This document shows, one piece after another, positions 37,494-46,475 of a stretch of DNA of 64,000 bases. Every line of letters starts with the position of its first letter. Position 1 is the first letter of the stretch. Origin of the DNA: Ruegeria sp. HKCCD4315 (GTDB lineage: Bacteria > Pseudomonadota > Alphaproteobacteria > Rhodobacterales > Rhodobacteraceae); contig NZ_WVRN01000001.1 in NCBI RefSeq assembly GCF_013112245.1, positions 2,608,501-2,672,500 of the forward strand, in the 5' to 3' direction. A program made the translations under genes and the position numbers. The notes beneath the pieces are model-generated. The model was not told where the DNA came from. It ran no database searches and saw only the letters and a program-made list of their open reading frames with translations.

Positions 37494-38225
37494 GCTTAGA
37501 CCACCTTTACCGTTTTAAATAGCTGAAGTACGTTGAAGCAAAGAAAACTTTTCATTCCGAAGTACTAGCTTGTGCTGGCTAAAAGCGGCATTGTCTGTTG
37601 TCTGGCCAACTATTTAGGAAACGGTGCTGTCAGGTAAATCCGGACCAGTCAAATCGGACCAACCAGCGGAATGTTTGTCGTTCTGCACCGACGATCTCAG
37701 CGACCGGGTCTGCGAAGAAGTTGGTTAAAAAGTTAAGTGTCTCTATGTTTTCTTCCGATATACCAAGGAATGCCGATAGCCTGCACCACGCGGATTTTCG
37801 GGCTCGTCTTTTGACCTTCTTCCCCATGCTGTTTGTCTTGACCAACGAAATCGCTCCGGCCTTGAGTTTTTGCAAAGACCGTATTCACACCATTGTTCAA
37901 AAGGGTTTTTACGAGTGATTGAGCGCGGTGAAACCTGTGTTTTCCTGCGGGCTCTCGACCTCTCGTGAGAGACCCGAAGATCGAAAATAAGGCAAAGATT
38001 AAGGAATGTGGGCACAAGAAACTCATCGATGACAAGTTCTGGTGATAGTTATGCCAATATCGCTATCTATTACTGCATCATCCTGTCGATCTGTTGACTA
38101 GTCCGGTTTTAATGAGGGGGTATCTCGGCAGGGTTAGGGGGATGCCCGCTCTGGTCCCTTTTTGGACCGGGTAAGTGCGGCATCCCCTGCCGTATCAGAC
38201 AGCAGAATTCTTACGCAAACGGTAC
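37494..38225. other. Gene-poor stretch of about 730 bp
   Basis: No supportable gene. Short open frames occur on the minus strand (for example 37630-37875 and 37733-38035) and the plus strand (37598-37918), but none has a ribosome site, known motif or consistent composition. The right end holds a large hairpin at 38126-38192. Base composition is AT-richer than the flanking catabolic genes, as expected for decayed DNA. Confidence 0.5.
38126..38192 (-). terminator. Large imperfect hairpin downstream of the GlxA-type gene
   Basis: Outer arms CGGCA (38126-38130)/TGCCG (38188-38192), middle arms GGGGATGCC (38138-38146)/GGCATCCCC (38179-38187), inner arms GGTCC (38153-38157)/GGACC (38164-38168). 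It lies 33 bp after the stop of the minus-strand regulator gene. There is no clear U-run, so it may end transcription only in part or protect the 3' end. Confidence 0.55.
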
Positions 38226-39176
38226 TCAGTCGATCTTGTTGCGCTGCGCGTGCGGTGTGACGCCAAAGCTGGACCGGTACACACGCGAAAAGTGACCGGG
38301 ATTTTCGAACCCGCACGCGATGGCGATCTCGGTAACCGAGGCCTCGGTTTGCAGCAGCAGCTTCTGAGCCCGCTCCAACCGCATCTCCATAAAATACTTC
38401 TTGGGTGACGTATTCAGATACTTGCCGAACAAGCGTTCAAGCTGCCGAGTGGAAATTCCAAGCTCTTCGGCAATGAAGGACGGTGAGACGGGGGTTTCTA
38501 TACTGTCCTGCATGATGTTGATCGCCTTGGCGAGATGCGCGTTACGCATGCCATTGCGCGATTGCAGCGATACCCGCTGTTTCGCCGTTGCATTGCGCAC
38601 CGCATTGTAAACCATCTGATCGGCCACATCGATTGCCAGCTCTTCGCCATGGTCACGCTCGATCAGGTGAAGCATCAAGTCTGCCGTTGCAGTACCGCCG
38701 GACGCGGTAATGTGCTTTTCGTCAGCCACAAACACGCTGCGGACCAGATTAACTTCGGGAAAAGCTTCCATGAAAGCGTCGTGGTATTCCCAGTGGATCG
38801 CAGCCTGCATACCGTCAAGAAAGCCGGCCTCGGCCAACACCCAGGCACCCGAGCAAAGAGCCCCGATCGGCGTGCCGCGGGCGCGTTCGCGCCGCAGGGT
38901 AGCCAGCAAAGGGCGCGTGACATGCTTGCGCATATGGATACCCGACAGAACAAAAAGCTGGTCACATTTGGTCAGGCTTTCCAGTCCGGAATGCACCAAT
39001 GTGACTGACCCGTTGGAACACACAGCTTGTTCGCCCTGCTCGGACACGAAGTTCCAGCTATAAAGGTCTTCGCCGCTTACAAGGTTTGCAATGCGCAGCG
39101 GTTCGACCGCGCATGAGAACGCGAGGTGCGAGAACTCTTCAACCAAGACAAATGTGATGTGCCGCGTTTGTGGCAT
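38226..39176 (-). CDS. GlxA family regulator (DJ-1/PfpI domain plus AraC helix-turn-helix)
   Basis: 316 residues: an N-terminal DJ-1/PfpI-like domain (about 1-190, elbow GALCSGAWVLAEAG) and a C-terminal AraC DNA-binding domain (about 210-310, with FIAEELGISTRQLERLF and VTEIAIACGFENPGHFSRVYRSSFGVTP). This architecture is that of GbdR, CdhR and related activators of glycine betaine, carnitine and arginine catabolism. It is divergent from the GntR/DapA/ALDH operon and close to MttB and HpbD-type genes, so a role in sensing a betaine or its product is likely. Confidence 0.9.
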   Translation of the reverse strand: MPQTRHITFVLVEEFSHLAFSCAVEPLRIANLVSGEDLYSWNFVSEQGEQAVCSNGSVTLVHSGLESLTKCDQLFVLSGIHMRKHVTRPLLATLRRERARGTPIGALCSGAWVLAEAGFLDGMQAAIHWEYHDAFMEAFPEVNLVRSVFVADEKHITASGGTATADLMLHLIERDHGEELAIDVADQMVYNAVRNATAKQRVSLQSRNGMRNAHLAKAINIMQDSIETPVSPSFIAEELGISTRQLERLFGKYLNTSPKKYFMEMRLERAQKLLLQTEASVTEIAIACGFENPGHFSRVYRSSFGVTPHAQRNKID

Positions 39177-39338
39177 AAGCTGTACCGTTTTGAATTTGGG
39201 TCAGCACCCAAATGTGAGTCTATTTTGCAGGCGCCCATGCTGCACGAATTTTTTTTGTGTACAAGTTGTATTTTTCTGGAATACACAACAACCACCGCAC
39301 ACGATTCGAGCGCAGCGCAGAAAGAACGGATTCAGGGA

Positions 39339-40049
39339 ATGAAAGACGAAGCCAAATCGCGTAAAGCCGCATTACAAGAGCATCTGAAATCATCCATCCT
39401 AACGCTGCGCCTGCAGCCAGGCACAGATCTGGACGAAGCGCATTTGTCCGACGAATTTGGTCTGTCACGCACACCGCTGCGCGAGGTCTTCAGGCAATTG
39501 GCCGGAGAAGGCTATCTTGACCTGCGAACAAACCGCAGCGCGCGGGTATCCGAGATGTCGTACACCACGCTGCGTGATTTCTTTCTTGCTGCCCCAATGG
39601 TGTACGGCGCAATCCTGCGTCTGGCGGCGGTGAACGCTAGCCCTGCGCAAATCGAAGCCCTTAAAGACGCACAGCAAGCGTTCAAAACGGCGCTGCGCAA
39701 GGGCTCTGGCGAAGACCGAGCACTTGCCAACAACCGTTTTCACGATGTGACCGGCGAAATGTCCGGTAATGTCTACCTTCTGCCGTCGTTCAACCGGCTG
39801 CTGATCGATCACGCAAGGATCGGTATGACGTTTTATCGCCCGCAAAGCGGTGAAATGTCGGAAAACCTGTCTCTTGCCAGCCAACAGCATGACGCGATCA
39901 TAGCGGCTATCGAGGCGCGAGATGAAGCCGCTGCCGCGAAGCTAGCCGAAGATCACTGGAACCTGTCACGCGATCAAATTGAAATGTTCGTGATGCCTGA
40001 CGCGCTGGATGTCCCAATGGGCGTCCCGCCCCTTTCGAAACCTGCATGA
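39339..40049 (+). CDS. GntR family regulator, FCD type
   Basis: 236 residues from ATG 39339 (MKDEAKSRKAAL). Winged helix-turn-helix with DLDEAHLSDEFGLSRTPLREVFRQLAGEGYLDL (about 26-58), then an FCD ligand domain containing DHARIGMTFY and QQHDAIIAAIEARDEAAA. An upstream extension to 39126 has no start support. It is the first gene of the rightward operon with the DapA-family, ALDH and FAD genes, probably their metabolite-responsive regulator. Confidence 0.88.
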   Translation: MKDEAKSRKAALQEHLKSSILTLRLQPGTDLDEAHLSDEFGLSRTPLREVFRQLAGEGYLDLRTNRSARVSEMSYTTLRDFFLAAPMVYGAILRLAAVNASPAQIEALKDAQQAFKTALRKGSGEDRALANNRFHDVTGEMSGNVYLLPSFNRLLIDHARIGMTFYRPQSGEMSENLSLASQQHDAIIAAIEARDEAAAAKLAEDHWNLSRDQIEMFVMPDALDVPMGVPPLSKPA

Positions 40050-40056
40050 GGACGGA

Positions 40057-40974
40057 ATGAACCCGATTTTCAAGTTTGAGGGTATCTATACCCCTGTGGT
40101 CACGCCCTATCACGACGATAGCAGCGTAAACTGGGACGCCCTGTCCGACGTGATCGAATACCTGATCGAGAACGGCGTGCATGGTCTGATCTCCGGCGGA
40201 TCGACCGGTGAAAACTATGCCCAGACCGTGGAAGAACGGCTGGAGCTGGCCAAATTCACTCATGAGAAGCTGAACGGCAGACTGCCGTTGGTGGTTGGCA
40301 CAGGCGCGATGCTAACGTCGGACTCGATTGCTTTGGCATCGGGCGCACGTGAGATTGGCGCAGATGCGATCCTGCTGGCCAGCCCGCCCTACTCGGTGCC
40401 GACCGACCGGGAAAATGCGCTGAACGCGTTAGCCATCGACAAGGCCGCCGATCTGCCCGTAATGCTTTACAACTATCCCCACCGCACCGGCACGATGATG
40501 GGAGAGGAGTTCCTTGACCGTGTAGGCCGCAGCCGAAACTTCTGCGGCATCAAGGAAAGCTCGGGCGATATTAACAGGGTGCACCTGTTGGCGCGGGACT
40601 ATCCTCACATCCAGCTGGGCTGCGGAATGGACGACCAGGCGCTAGAGTTCTTCGCCTGGGGCGCGCCGTTCTGGGTCTGTGGCGGGTCGAACTTCCTGCC
40701 TGCCGAGCATGTGGCGCTTTACAATGCCTGCGTGATTGAGGGCGACTTTGCCAAGGGCCGCCGCATCATGTCCGCGATGATGCCGCTGATGCGGGTACTG
40801 GAACAGGGTGGAAAGTTCATCCAGACCATCAAGCATGGCGTGACTATGAACGGGATCGATGCGGGCGCCATGCGGCCTCCGCTGAAGGGTCTGAACAAAG
40901 ACGACAAACGCGCGTTGGAACAGGTGACGCGTGTGCTCAAGAAGACAATCGCTGACATTGTGGCTGAAGGGTAA
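40057..40974 (+). CDS. Dihydrodipicolinate synthase/N-acetylneuraminate lyase family protein
   Basis: 305-residue class I aldolase-type TIM barrel. Schiff-base Lys166 is in CGIKESSG and the catalytic Tyr138 in LYNYPHRTG; the GGSTGE motif binds the carboxylate. The start at 40057 has GAGGACGGA upstream. The family includes lysine-pathway DapA but also 1-pyrroline-4-hydroxy-2-carboxylate deaminase of hydroxyproline breakdown. The latter fits here, since an aldehyde dehydrogenase and a FAD amino-acid oxidase follow in the same operon. The assignment to that reaction is inference. Confidence 0.85.
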   Translation: MNPIFKFEGIYTPVVTPYHDDSSVNWDALSDVIEYLIENGVHGLISGGSTGENYAQTVEERLELAKFTHEKLNGRLPLVVGTGAMLTSDSIALASGAREIGADAILLASPPYSVPTDRENALNALAIDKAADLPVMLYNYPHRTGTMMGEEFLDRVGRSRNFCGIKESSGDINRVHLLARDYPHIQLGCGMDDQALEFFAWGAPFWVCGGSNFLPAEHVALYNACVIEGDFAKGRRIMSAMMPLMRVLEQGGKFIQTIKHGVTMNGIDAGAMRPPLKGLNKDDKRALEQVTRVLKKTIADIVAEG

Positions 40975-40979
40975 GAGAC

Positions 40980-42476
40980 ATGGATCTGCTGACACAGGAC
41001 GAATACAAATCCATCGCCGCAGGCTTGACGCTGCCCACAGGCGCTTTCATCGACGGTGCATTCCGTCCCGCGATTTCGGGTGAGACCTTTGAGACAGTGA
41101 ACCCAGCCACTGGTGGCAAACTGGCGGATATCGCGTCTTGCGGCGCGGCGGATGTGGACTTTGCTGTCGAAAAGGCGCGTGAGGCGTTTGACGATGGCCG
41201 TTGGTCCAAGCTGCATCCGAGCGAACGCAAGGATGTGCTGATCCGGTTGTGCAAGCTGATGACCCGCAATGCGCGCGAGTTGGCGGTGATGGAAAGCATC
41301 GACAGCGGCAAGACCATCTTTGATTGCGAAACCGTGGACGTGCCCGAGACGATCCACTGCCTGAAATGGCACGCCGAGGCGATTGACAAGATTTACGATC
41401 AAGTCTCGCCCGCCAGCGACGATCACATCGCCATGGTGGTGCGCGAACCAATTGGCGTTGTCGGCCTGGTGCTGCCCTGGAACTTCCCGCTGCTGATGCT
41501 GGCGTGGAAAATCGGGCCTGCTCTAGCGGCAGGTTGCTCGGTCGTAGTGAAACCAGCGGCTGAGACAACGCTGACCGCCCTGCGTATGGCCGAGCTGGCG
41601 ATGGAGGCTGGGTTGCCGTGCGGCGTTCTGAACATCGTTCCGGGTGGCGGCGCAGAGGTCGGTGAACCCATAGGGCGGCACATGGAAATTGACATGGTCT
41701 CCTTCACCGGCTCGACCGTGACCGGCAAACGGTTCCTGACCTATTCCGCAGATAGTAACGCCAAAGAGGTGGTGCTGGAGATGGGCGGCAAGAACCCAGC
41801 CATCGTTATGGATGATGCTGAGAACCTCGACCGTGTGGCCGCGCACGTGGTGAACGGCGCGTTCTGGAATATGGGCGAGAACTGCTCGGCCTCGTCGCGT
41901 CTGATCGTGCACAAGGATGTAAAGGCAGAGTTGCTGGAGCGCATCGCGCATCATGCCAAACAGTGGAATATCGGCGACCCTCTGGACCCGGAAACCCGCA
42001 TGGGCGCGCTGGTCAGCGAAGGGCATTACAACAAGGTCTGCGGTTATCTGGATCAGGCCGAGAACGTGGTGATCGGCGGTAAAGCAAACAAAGGCTTTGT
42101 CGAGGCTACGGTGGTCGAAGTACCTGGCAATGACGCCACGCTGGCGCGAGAGGAGATATTTGGCCCGGTCTTGTCAGTGATCGAAGTATCGGGCTTTGAC
42201 GAAGCCATCAAGATCGCCAATGACACGGACTATGGCCTGTGTGCCTCGATCTTCACGGCCAACGCCAAGCGTGCCATACGCGGTGCGCGGGCCATTCGGG
42301 CTGGCACTGTGACGGTCAACAGCTTTGGCGAAGGCGACATCACCACGCCATTTGGCGGCTACAAGCAGTCTGGCTTTGGCGGTCGCGACAATTCGGTCCA
42401 CGCCCATGATCAGTACACCCAGTTGAAAACCATCTGGATCGATCTGGCCGATGACGCAGACGAGGCCGTGGATTGA
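40980..42476 (+). CDS. NAD(P)-dependent aldehyde dehydrogenase
   Basis: 498 residues. Catalytic Cys302 in NMGENCSASSR, general base Glu267 in LEMGGKNP, Asn168 in PWNFP and the nucleotide motif FTGSTVTGK at 242-250. By overall sequence it is like gamma-glutamylaminobutyraldehyde and 4-aminobutyraldehyde dehydrogenases, but in this operon 2-oxoglutarate semialdehyde is an equally good substrate. It starts 5 bp after the DapA-family stop and its stop overlaps the FAD gene start (TTGA). Confidence 0.92.
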   Translation: MDLLTQDEYKSIAAGLTLPTGAFIDGAFRPAISGETFETVNPATGGKLADIASCGAADVDFAVEKAREAFDDGRWSKLHPSERKDVLIRLCKLMTRNARELAVMESIDSGKTIFDCETVDVPETIHCLKWHAEAIDKIYDQVSPASDDHIAMVVREPIGVVGLVLPWNFPLLMLAWKIGPALAAGCSVVVKPAAETTLTALRMAELAMEAGLPCGVLNIVPGGGAEVGEPIGRHMEIDMVSFTGSTVTGKRFLTYSADSNAKEVVLEMGGKNPAIVMDDAENLDRVAAHVVNGAFWNMGENCSASSRLIVHKDVKAELLERIAHHAKQWNIGDPLDPETRMGALVSEGHYNKVCGYLDQAENVVIGGKANKGFVEATVVEVPGNDATLAREEIFGPVLSVIEVSGFDEAIKIANDTDYGLCASIFTANAKRAIRGARAIRAGTVTVNSFGEGDITTPFGGYKQSGFGGRDNSVHAHDQYTQLKTIWIDLADDADEAVD

Positions 42477-43813
42477 CGCGGTTCGAGGCCAAAAGACTAC
42501 CCCGGCAGACAGGTCCGGCGGGATGGAATGCCATCCTGCCGCCTCAGACACCTCTGCCGGAGCTGGACAAGGACCTGACCGCCGAAATCACCATTGTCGG
42601 CGGTGGGTTTGCCGGGCTCAGCACCGCGCGGCGTCTGCATCAACTGGATCCGTCACTCAAGATCGTTCTGCTGGAAGCGGGCCGATTTGCGGATGGCTCT
42701 GCGGGGCGGAATTCGGGCTTCATGATCGACCTGCCCCATGATCTGGCCTCGGACAACTATGCGGGCGATGCGTTAGAGGCGGATCGTGCTGCCATTGCGT
42801 TGAACCGCAAGGCCATAGCTTTTGCGACCGACGCGGCCTCGGAACGTGCTCTGCCGCAAGAGATGTTCGACCCTTGCGGTAAGTACAATGCCGCTGCCAC
42901 CAGGGCGGGCGACGCGCATAACCGCGAATTCGCTCAGCACCTGACGAAACTGGGCGAGCCGCATACGCTCTATGACCAGCAACAGATGCAAGAGATCACG
43001 GGCAGCCCGCATTACACCTCGGGGCTTTACGCGCCGGGTACAGTGATGATCCAGCCCGCAGCCTATGTGCGGGCGCTTTCAGCCCAATTGGCTGAACGGA
43101 TTGACGTGTTCGAGAACTCGCCCGTCACCAGTTTCGAAAAGCAGGGCGTAGGCTGGGTGGTCAACACCGCCAAGGCCAGGGTCAGCACCGGGCGGATCAT
43201 TTTGGCCAATAACGGCCATCTTGAAAGCTTTGGCTTCTACCAACGACAATTGATGCATATCTGCCTTTACGCCTCAATCTCGGCCCCGTTGACTGAGGCA
43301 CAGATCAAGACGCTGGGCGGTCAATCGCGCTGGTCGGTAACACCGGCCGATCCGATGGGCACATCGGTGCGACGCATTTCCGGCAGCTACGGTGATCGCA
43401 TCCTAATCCGCACCGGTTCCAGCTTTCACCCGACACTTGAGACCACTACGACGCGGATGCGCAATGCTGGCCGGGTACATGACCGCAAGTTCAAGGAACG
43501 TTTCCCGCACCTGCCAGACGTCAAGATGGAGCACCGCTGGGCCGGAATGCTCTGCCTTAGCCGAAATGGGTCCGCAGCGTTTGGGGAGCTTGAAAACGGC
43601 GTATTTTCGGCCTGCTGTCAGAATGGCCTGGGCATCGCCCGAGGAACCCTGCAGGGCATGGGTATCGCGGAACTGGTGATGCAGGGCGGGTCGGAAATCG
43701 CAGATCACTTTCTAGCGCAGCCGGACCTTCCCAGATTACCGCCCGAGCCATTCGCCTCGCTTGGGGCGAACAGCTACCTGTTCTGGAAAGAATGGCGATC
43801 CGGCAAGGAATGA
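42473..43813 (+). CDS. FAD-dependent amine/D-amino-acid oxidoreductase (DAO type)
   Basis: 446 residues. FAD-binding VGGGFAGLSTARRL near residue 43, GRNSGFM near 81, and a C-terminal GMLCLSRNGSAAFGEL/NGLGIARGTLQG block that closes the FAD site. Relatives oxidise gamma-glutamylputrescine, N-methylated amino acids or D-amino acids. TTG start at 42473 overlaps the ALDH stop. In the proposed hydroxyproline-betaine route it would oxidise cis-4-hydroxy-D-proline, or an N-methyl intermediate, to the pyrroline; polyamine oxidation is the alternative. Confidence 0.85.
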   Translation: MTRFEAKRLPRQTGPAGWNAILPPQTPLPELDKDLTAEITIVGGGFAGLSTARRLHQLDPSLKIVLLEAGRFADGSAGRNSGFMIDLPHDLASDNYAGDALEADRAAIALNRKAIAFATDAASERALPQEMFDPCGKYNAAATRAGDAHNREFAQHLTKLGEPHTLYDQQQMQEITGSPHYTSGLYAPGTVMIQPAAYVRALSAQLAERIDVFENSPVTSFEKQGVGWVVNTAKARVSTGRIILANNGHLESFGFYQRQLMHICLYASISAPLTEAQIKTLGGQSRWSVTPADPMGTSVRRISGSYGDRILIRTGSSFHPTLETTTTRMRNAGRVHDRKFKERFPHLPDVKMEHRWAGMLCLSRNGSAAFGELENGVFSACCQNGLGIARGTLQGMGIAELVMQGGSEIADHFLAQPDLPRLPPEPFASLGANSYLFWKEWRSGKE

Positions 43814-43823
43814 TGTGTCGGCG

Positions 43824-44558
43824 TCAGGGCAAGCTGAGCTTGGCCATACGCCCGCCATCCACCGTGTAAACCTGCCCGGTGATAAAACCCGCATCTGCTG
43901 ACGCCAGAAAGGCGACGAGCGCTGCAACCTCTTCGGGTTGCCCGGTCCGGGCCACAGGGTGGATTTTGGCAACGTCACGACGAAATGCAGCGGGATCGGG
44001 CATGGATTCAATGAAATCCTCGTTCAGATCGGTATCGATCCATCCGGGTGCCACGGCATTGCAGCGAATACCTTCAGCCCCGTGATCCACGGCGACGGCG
44101 CGGGTCAGACCATGCAGACCCGCTTTGGACGCGCAATAAGCCGCGTGACCGGGATTGCTGCCCAAACCTTCAATAGACCCGGTGTTGACGATGCTGCCAC
44201 GGGTTTGACGCAGATGCGGCAGCGCGGCTTTGATCATCAGGAAAGGTGCGGTCAGGTTGACCGTCAGATTGCGATGCCAATCCTCAAGGCTCATGTCTTC
44301 GACCAAGGCTTCCTGCATCATACCCGCGTTGTTGACCAACACATCCAGGCGCCCAGCATCGGAAATCACTTCACTGACTACCTGTGCAGGGCTGGCGGGG
44401 TCGGTGAAATCCGCTGCGATGCCTTGAAACTCGCTGTCTTCTCCTCGTTGCGCGGTAAAGACCTGCGCGCCTTCATCCCGCAACCGACGGGCAATGGCCT
44501 GACCGATACCGCTGCGCCCGCCTGTGACCAGCGCCACTTTTCCCTCGAACCGCTTCAT
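43824..44558 (-). CDS. Short-chain dehydrogenase/reductase
   Basis: 244-residue classical [14 protein letters not shown] (about 12-22), NNAG near 85, catalytic Ser in NTGSIEG, and YCASK (Tyr/Lys) near 151. Complete and of usual length. Last gene of the leftward HpbD operon; its start overlaps the preceding SDR stop by 4 bp (44555-44558). Ends 10 bp from the convergent FAD gene. Probably oxidises or reduces a hydroxyl on a pathway intermediate. Confidence 0.9.
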   Translation of the reverse strand: MKRFEGKVALVTGGRSGIGQAIARRLRDEGAQVFTAQRGEDSEFQGIAADFTDPASPAQVVSEVISDAGRLDVLVNNAGMMQEALVEDMSLEDWHRNLTVNLTAPFLMIKAALPHLRQTRGSIVNTGSIEGLGSNPGHAAYCASKAGLHGLTRAVAVDHGAEGIRCNAVAPGWIDTDLNEDFIESMPDPAAFRRDVAKIHPVARTGQPEEVAALVAFLASADAGFITGQVYTVDGGRMAKLSLP

Positions 44559-45298
44559 GAAACGGGCTTCCCTCCGTTGATCTCAACCAGCGTACCGCAA
44601 ACATAACGCGACGCGTCCGAGACGAGGAACATGATGACGTCTGCAATATCCTCGGGCTCGGCGATGCGGCCCAGCGGCACGGTTTGGCCCAGCTCGGCCA
44701 CGGCTGTATCGGGATCAAAGCCGCGCCTTTCAAAACCCGAGCGCAGCATAGGCGTATTCACCTCATTCGGGCATACAGCGTTGATGCGGATACCCTGATG
44801 GGCATGGTCCATACCCATACATTGGGTCAGGGACGCAATGGCCGCTTTGGTCATGCAATAAACGGCGTGATTGGGACCGGGGCGCAGCCCCCAACAAGAC
44901 GCGGTGTTAACGATAGCGCCCCCTCCTGTTTCAGCCATGATCGGGATCGCCGCGCGACAGATACGAAACGGGGCTTCGACATTGACGCCCAGTGACAACG
45001 ACCAATCCGCATCCGACGTGTCAGTGACAGACCCGCGTGTGATGACACCTGCGTTGTTGATCACGATATCGAGCCCGCCCAGCGCAGCCGCCGCCGCCCT
45101 AGGCAATTGGTCGGCATAGTCTGGATCAAGCAGATCGCCGGGCAGATGCGCTTCGGCCTCAATGCCATCGACCGACCGGTCCGCAACCGCGACCCGCGCA
45201 CCAGCTTCGCGCAAACGCTCAACGATTGACGCCCCGATGCCTCCTGCCGCACCAGTGACCAAAGCCGATTTTCCATTCAGGTTCATGAGATCATCCAC
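44555..45298 (-). CDS. Short-chain dehydrogenase/reductase
   Basis: About 243-247 residues, classical [19 protein letters not shown], Ser in NTASCWGL and YCMTK. ATG 45298 or the in-frame ATG at 45286 may be the start. It lies 2 bp after the HpbD-type gene and overlaps the following SDR gene. Two tandem, non-identical SDRs beside a hydroxyproline-betaine-type epimerase suggest oxidation/reduction at a ring hydroxyl, but the substrate is not shown by the sequence. Confidence 0.9.
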   Translation of the reverse strand: MDDLMNLNGKSALVTGAAGGIGASIVERLREAGARVAVADRSVDGIEAEAHLPGDLLDPDYADQLPRAAAAALGGLDIVINNAGVITRGSVTDTSDADWSLSLGVNVEAPFRICRAAIPIMAETGGGAIVNTASCWGLRPGPNHAVYCMTKAAIASLTQCMGMDHAHQGIRINAVCPNEVNTPMLRSGFERRGFDPDTAVAELGQTVPLGRIAEPEDIADVIMFLVSDASRYVCGTLVEINGGKPVS

Positions 45299-45300
45299 AG

Positions 45301-46404
45301 TTAGAACGACGCAACAGGGGTGCCGAATTGACCTTCATCAGGCACCACACCCAGCCCCGGCCCGTTTGGTAACGCAATATGTCCGCCTTTGATCTGGATG
45401 CCATTTTCAGGATCATAGTTGCCTTCGATATAAGGCGCGGCAAGCCAGACGCCTTCCAGCAGATCGGGCCGAACCGTTGCACCGACATGAGTGCAGGCCG
45501 CGGCGATGATATCCCCACCCCAGCTGTCATCGCAGGTGTGCGGAAGGTTTCGGGCTTCGCAAATATCGCGGAAAGCGCGCATGGGGTTCAACCCGCCGAT
45601 CCGAGTGACTTTCATCCCGAACCCATCGACCAGACCGATCCCTGCTGCCGAGATCACAGTGTTCAGACTGGTGCTGTTTTCGTCCATGTAAATGCCGTGC
45701 GTGACCTGAGGCCGGATCTTCTGCAAATCCTCAATGGTGTTGCAGGGCTGTTCCATGATGAACGGAATTTCAGGGCATTCGCGGCTGACGCGCAAAGCGT
45801 CGCGCGTGGTCCAGCCCCGATTGCCGTCTACCGCCAGACGCGTACCCGACCCTTTGAAAACCTCCCAGACCTTGCGGATGGTTTCGATGTCGATCTCAAC
45901 CGGGCGGCCCCCGACCTTGATCTGTAAACGCGGGTAGCCTTCGGCCATCTTTTCGGCGGCCAGACGGGCAATATCGTCCGGCGAACCAACGCCAGTGGCA
46001 TAATAGGACGGCACCGTGTCTGTGGTTGCTCCGCCCAGCAGATCGCAGACAGGAACGCCCAGATGTTTGCCCAACACATCATGAACTGCGATATCGATTG
46101 CTGCTTTGGCATAAGCGTGCCCGTTCAGCAGCCCATCCATCTGGCGATGCAAGGTTAGCGGAAGTGCTTCGGTTCCGATCAGGCCGGGGGCCATTTCGAG
46201 CAATGCAGCGCGGGCGCCTTTTGCGTGCGCCTCAGCATATGTCGGGCCAACCGGGCAGGTCTCGCCCCAACCCACCAGACCATTATCTGCAACAACTTTG
46301 ACCAGTGTGGTATCCAGCGACCAAACCTGTGCGTTGGCCATAGTGTAGGGTCCGTTTTTAACCGGCAGGTCGTGGCTGTAGATATGGAGTTCGGCGATCT
46401 TCAT
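45301..46404 (-). CDS. hpbD: Enolase-superfamily betaine epimerase (HpbD-type, 4-hydroxyproline betaine 2-epimerase)
   Basis: 367-residue member of the muconate lactonizing enzyme subgroup. Catalytic lysines Lys163 (RLQIKVGG) and Lys265 (GFGMKVTR), metal ligands Asp193, Glu218 and Asp241, and the two aromatic residues Tyr56 and Trp320 lie at the positions reported for cation-pi binding of the betaine in HpbD of Pelagibaca bermudensis; the DDSWGGD block is also shared. It likely epimerises trans-4-hydroxy-L-proline betaine or proline betaine at C2. ATG 46404 is chosen; a reading from 46440 runs through the terminator. The next SDR starts 2 bp downstream. Confidence 0.88.
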   Translation of the reverse strand: MKIAELHIYSHDLPVKNGPYTMANAQVWSLDTTLVKVVADNGLVGWGETCPVGPTYAEAHAKGARAALLEMAPGLIGTEALPLTLHRQMDGLLNGHAYAKAAIDIAVHDVLGKHLGVPVCDLLGGATTDTVPSYYATGVGSPDDIARLAAEKMAEGYPRLQIKVGGRPVEIDIETIRKVWEVFKGSGTRLAVDGNRGWTTRDALRVSRECPEIPFIMEQPCNTIEDLQKIRPQVTHGIYMDENSTSLNTVISAAGIGLVDGFGMKVTRIGGLNPMRAFRDICEARNLPHTCDDSWGGDIIAAACTHVGATVRPDLLEGVWLAAPYIEGNYDPENGIQIKGGHIALPNGPGLGVVPDEGQFGTPVASF

Positions 46405-46426
46405 GTTTCTCGGCTTGTCCTGAACG

Positions 46427-46458
46427 AAAAAAGGGCCCACCCGGATTGCGGGCGGGCC
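46427..46458 (-). terminator. Rho-independent-type terminator after the MttB gene
   Basis: On the minus strand: GGCCCGCCCG, loop, CGGGTGGGCC (one G-U pair), followed by CTTTTTT. It lies between the MttB stop (46476) and the HpbD-type start (46404), so it may reduce or condition read-through into the epimerase and SDR genes. Confidence 0.8.
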
Positions 46459-46475
46459 AGTACGGGGAGATTGTA

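Noticed and set aside
37598..38035. Several open frames of 80-106 codons on both strands
   Set aside because: They overlap each other in different frames and lack start signals or homologous motifs.
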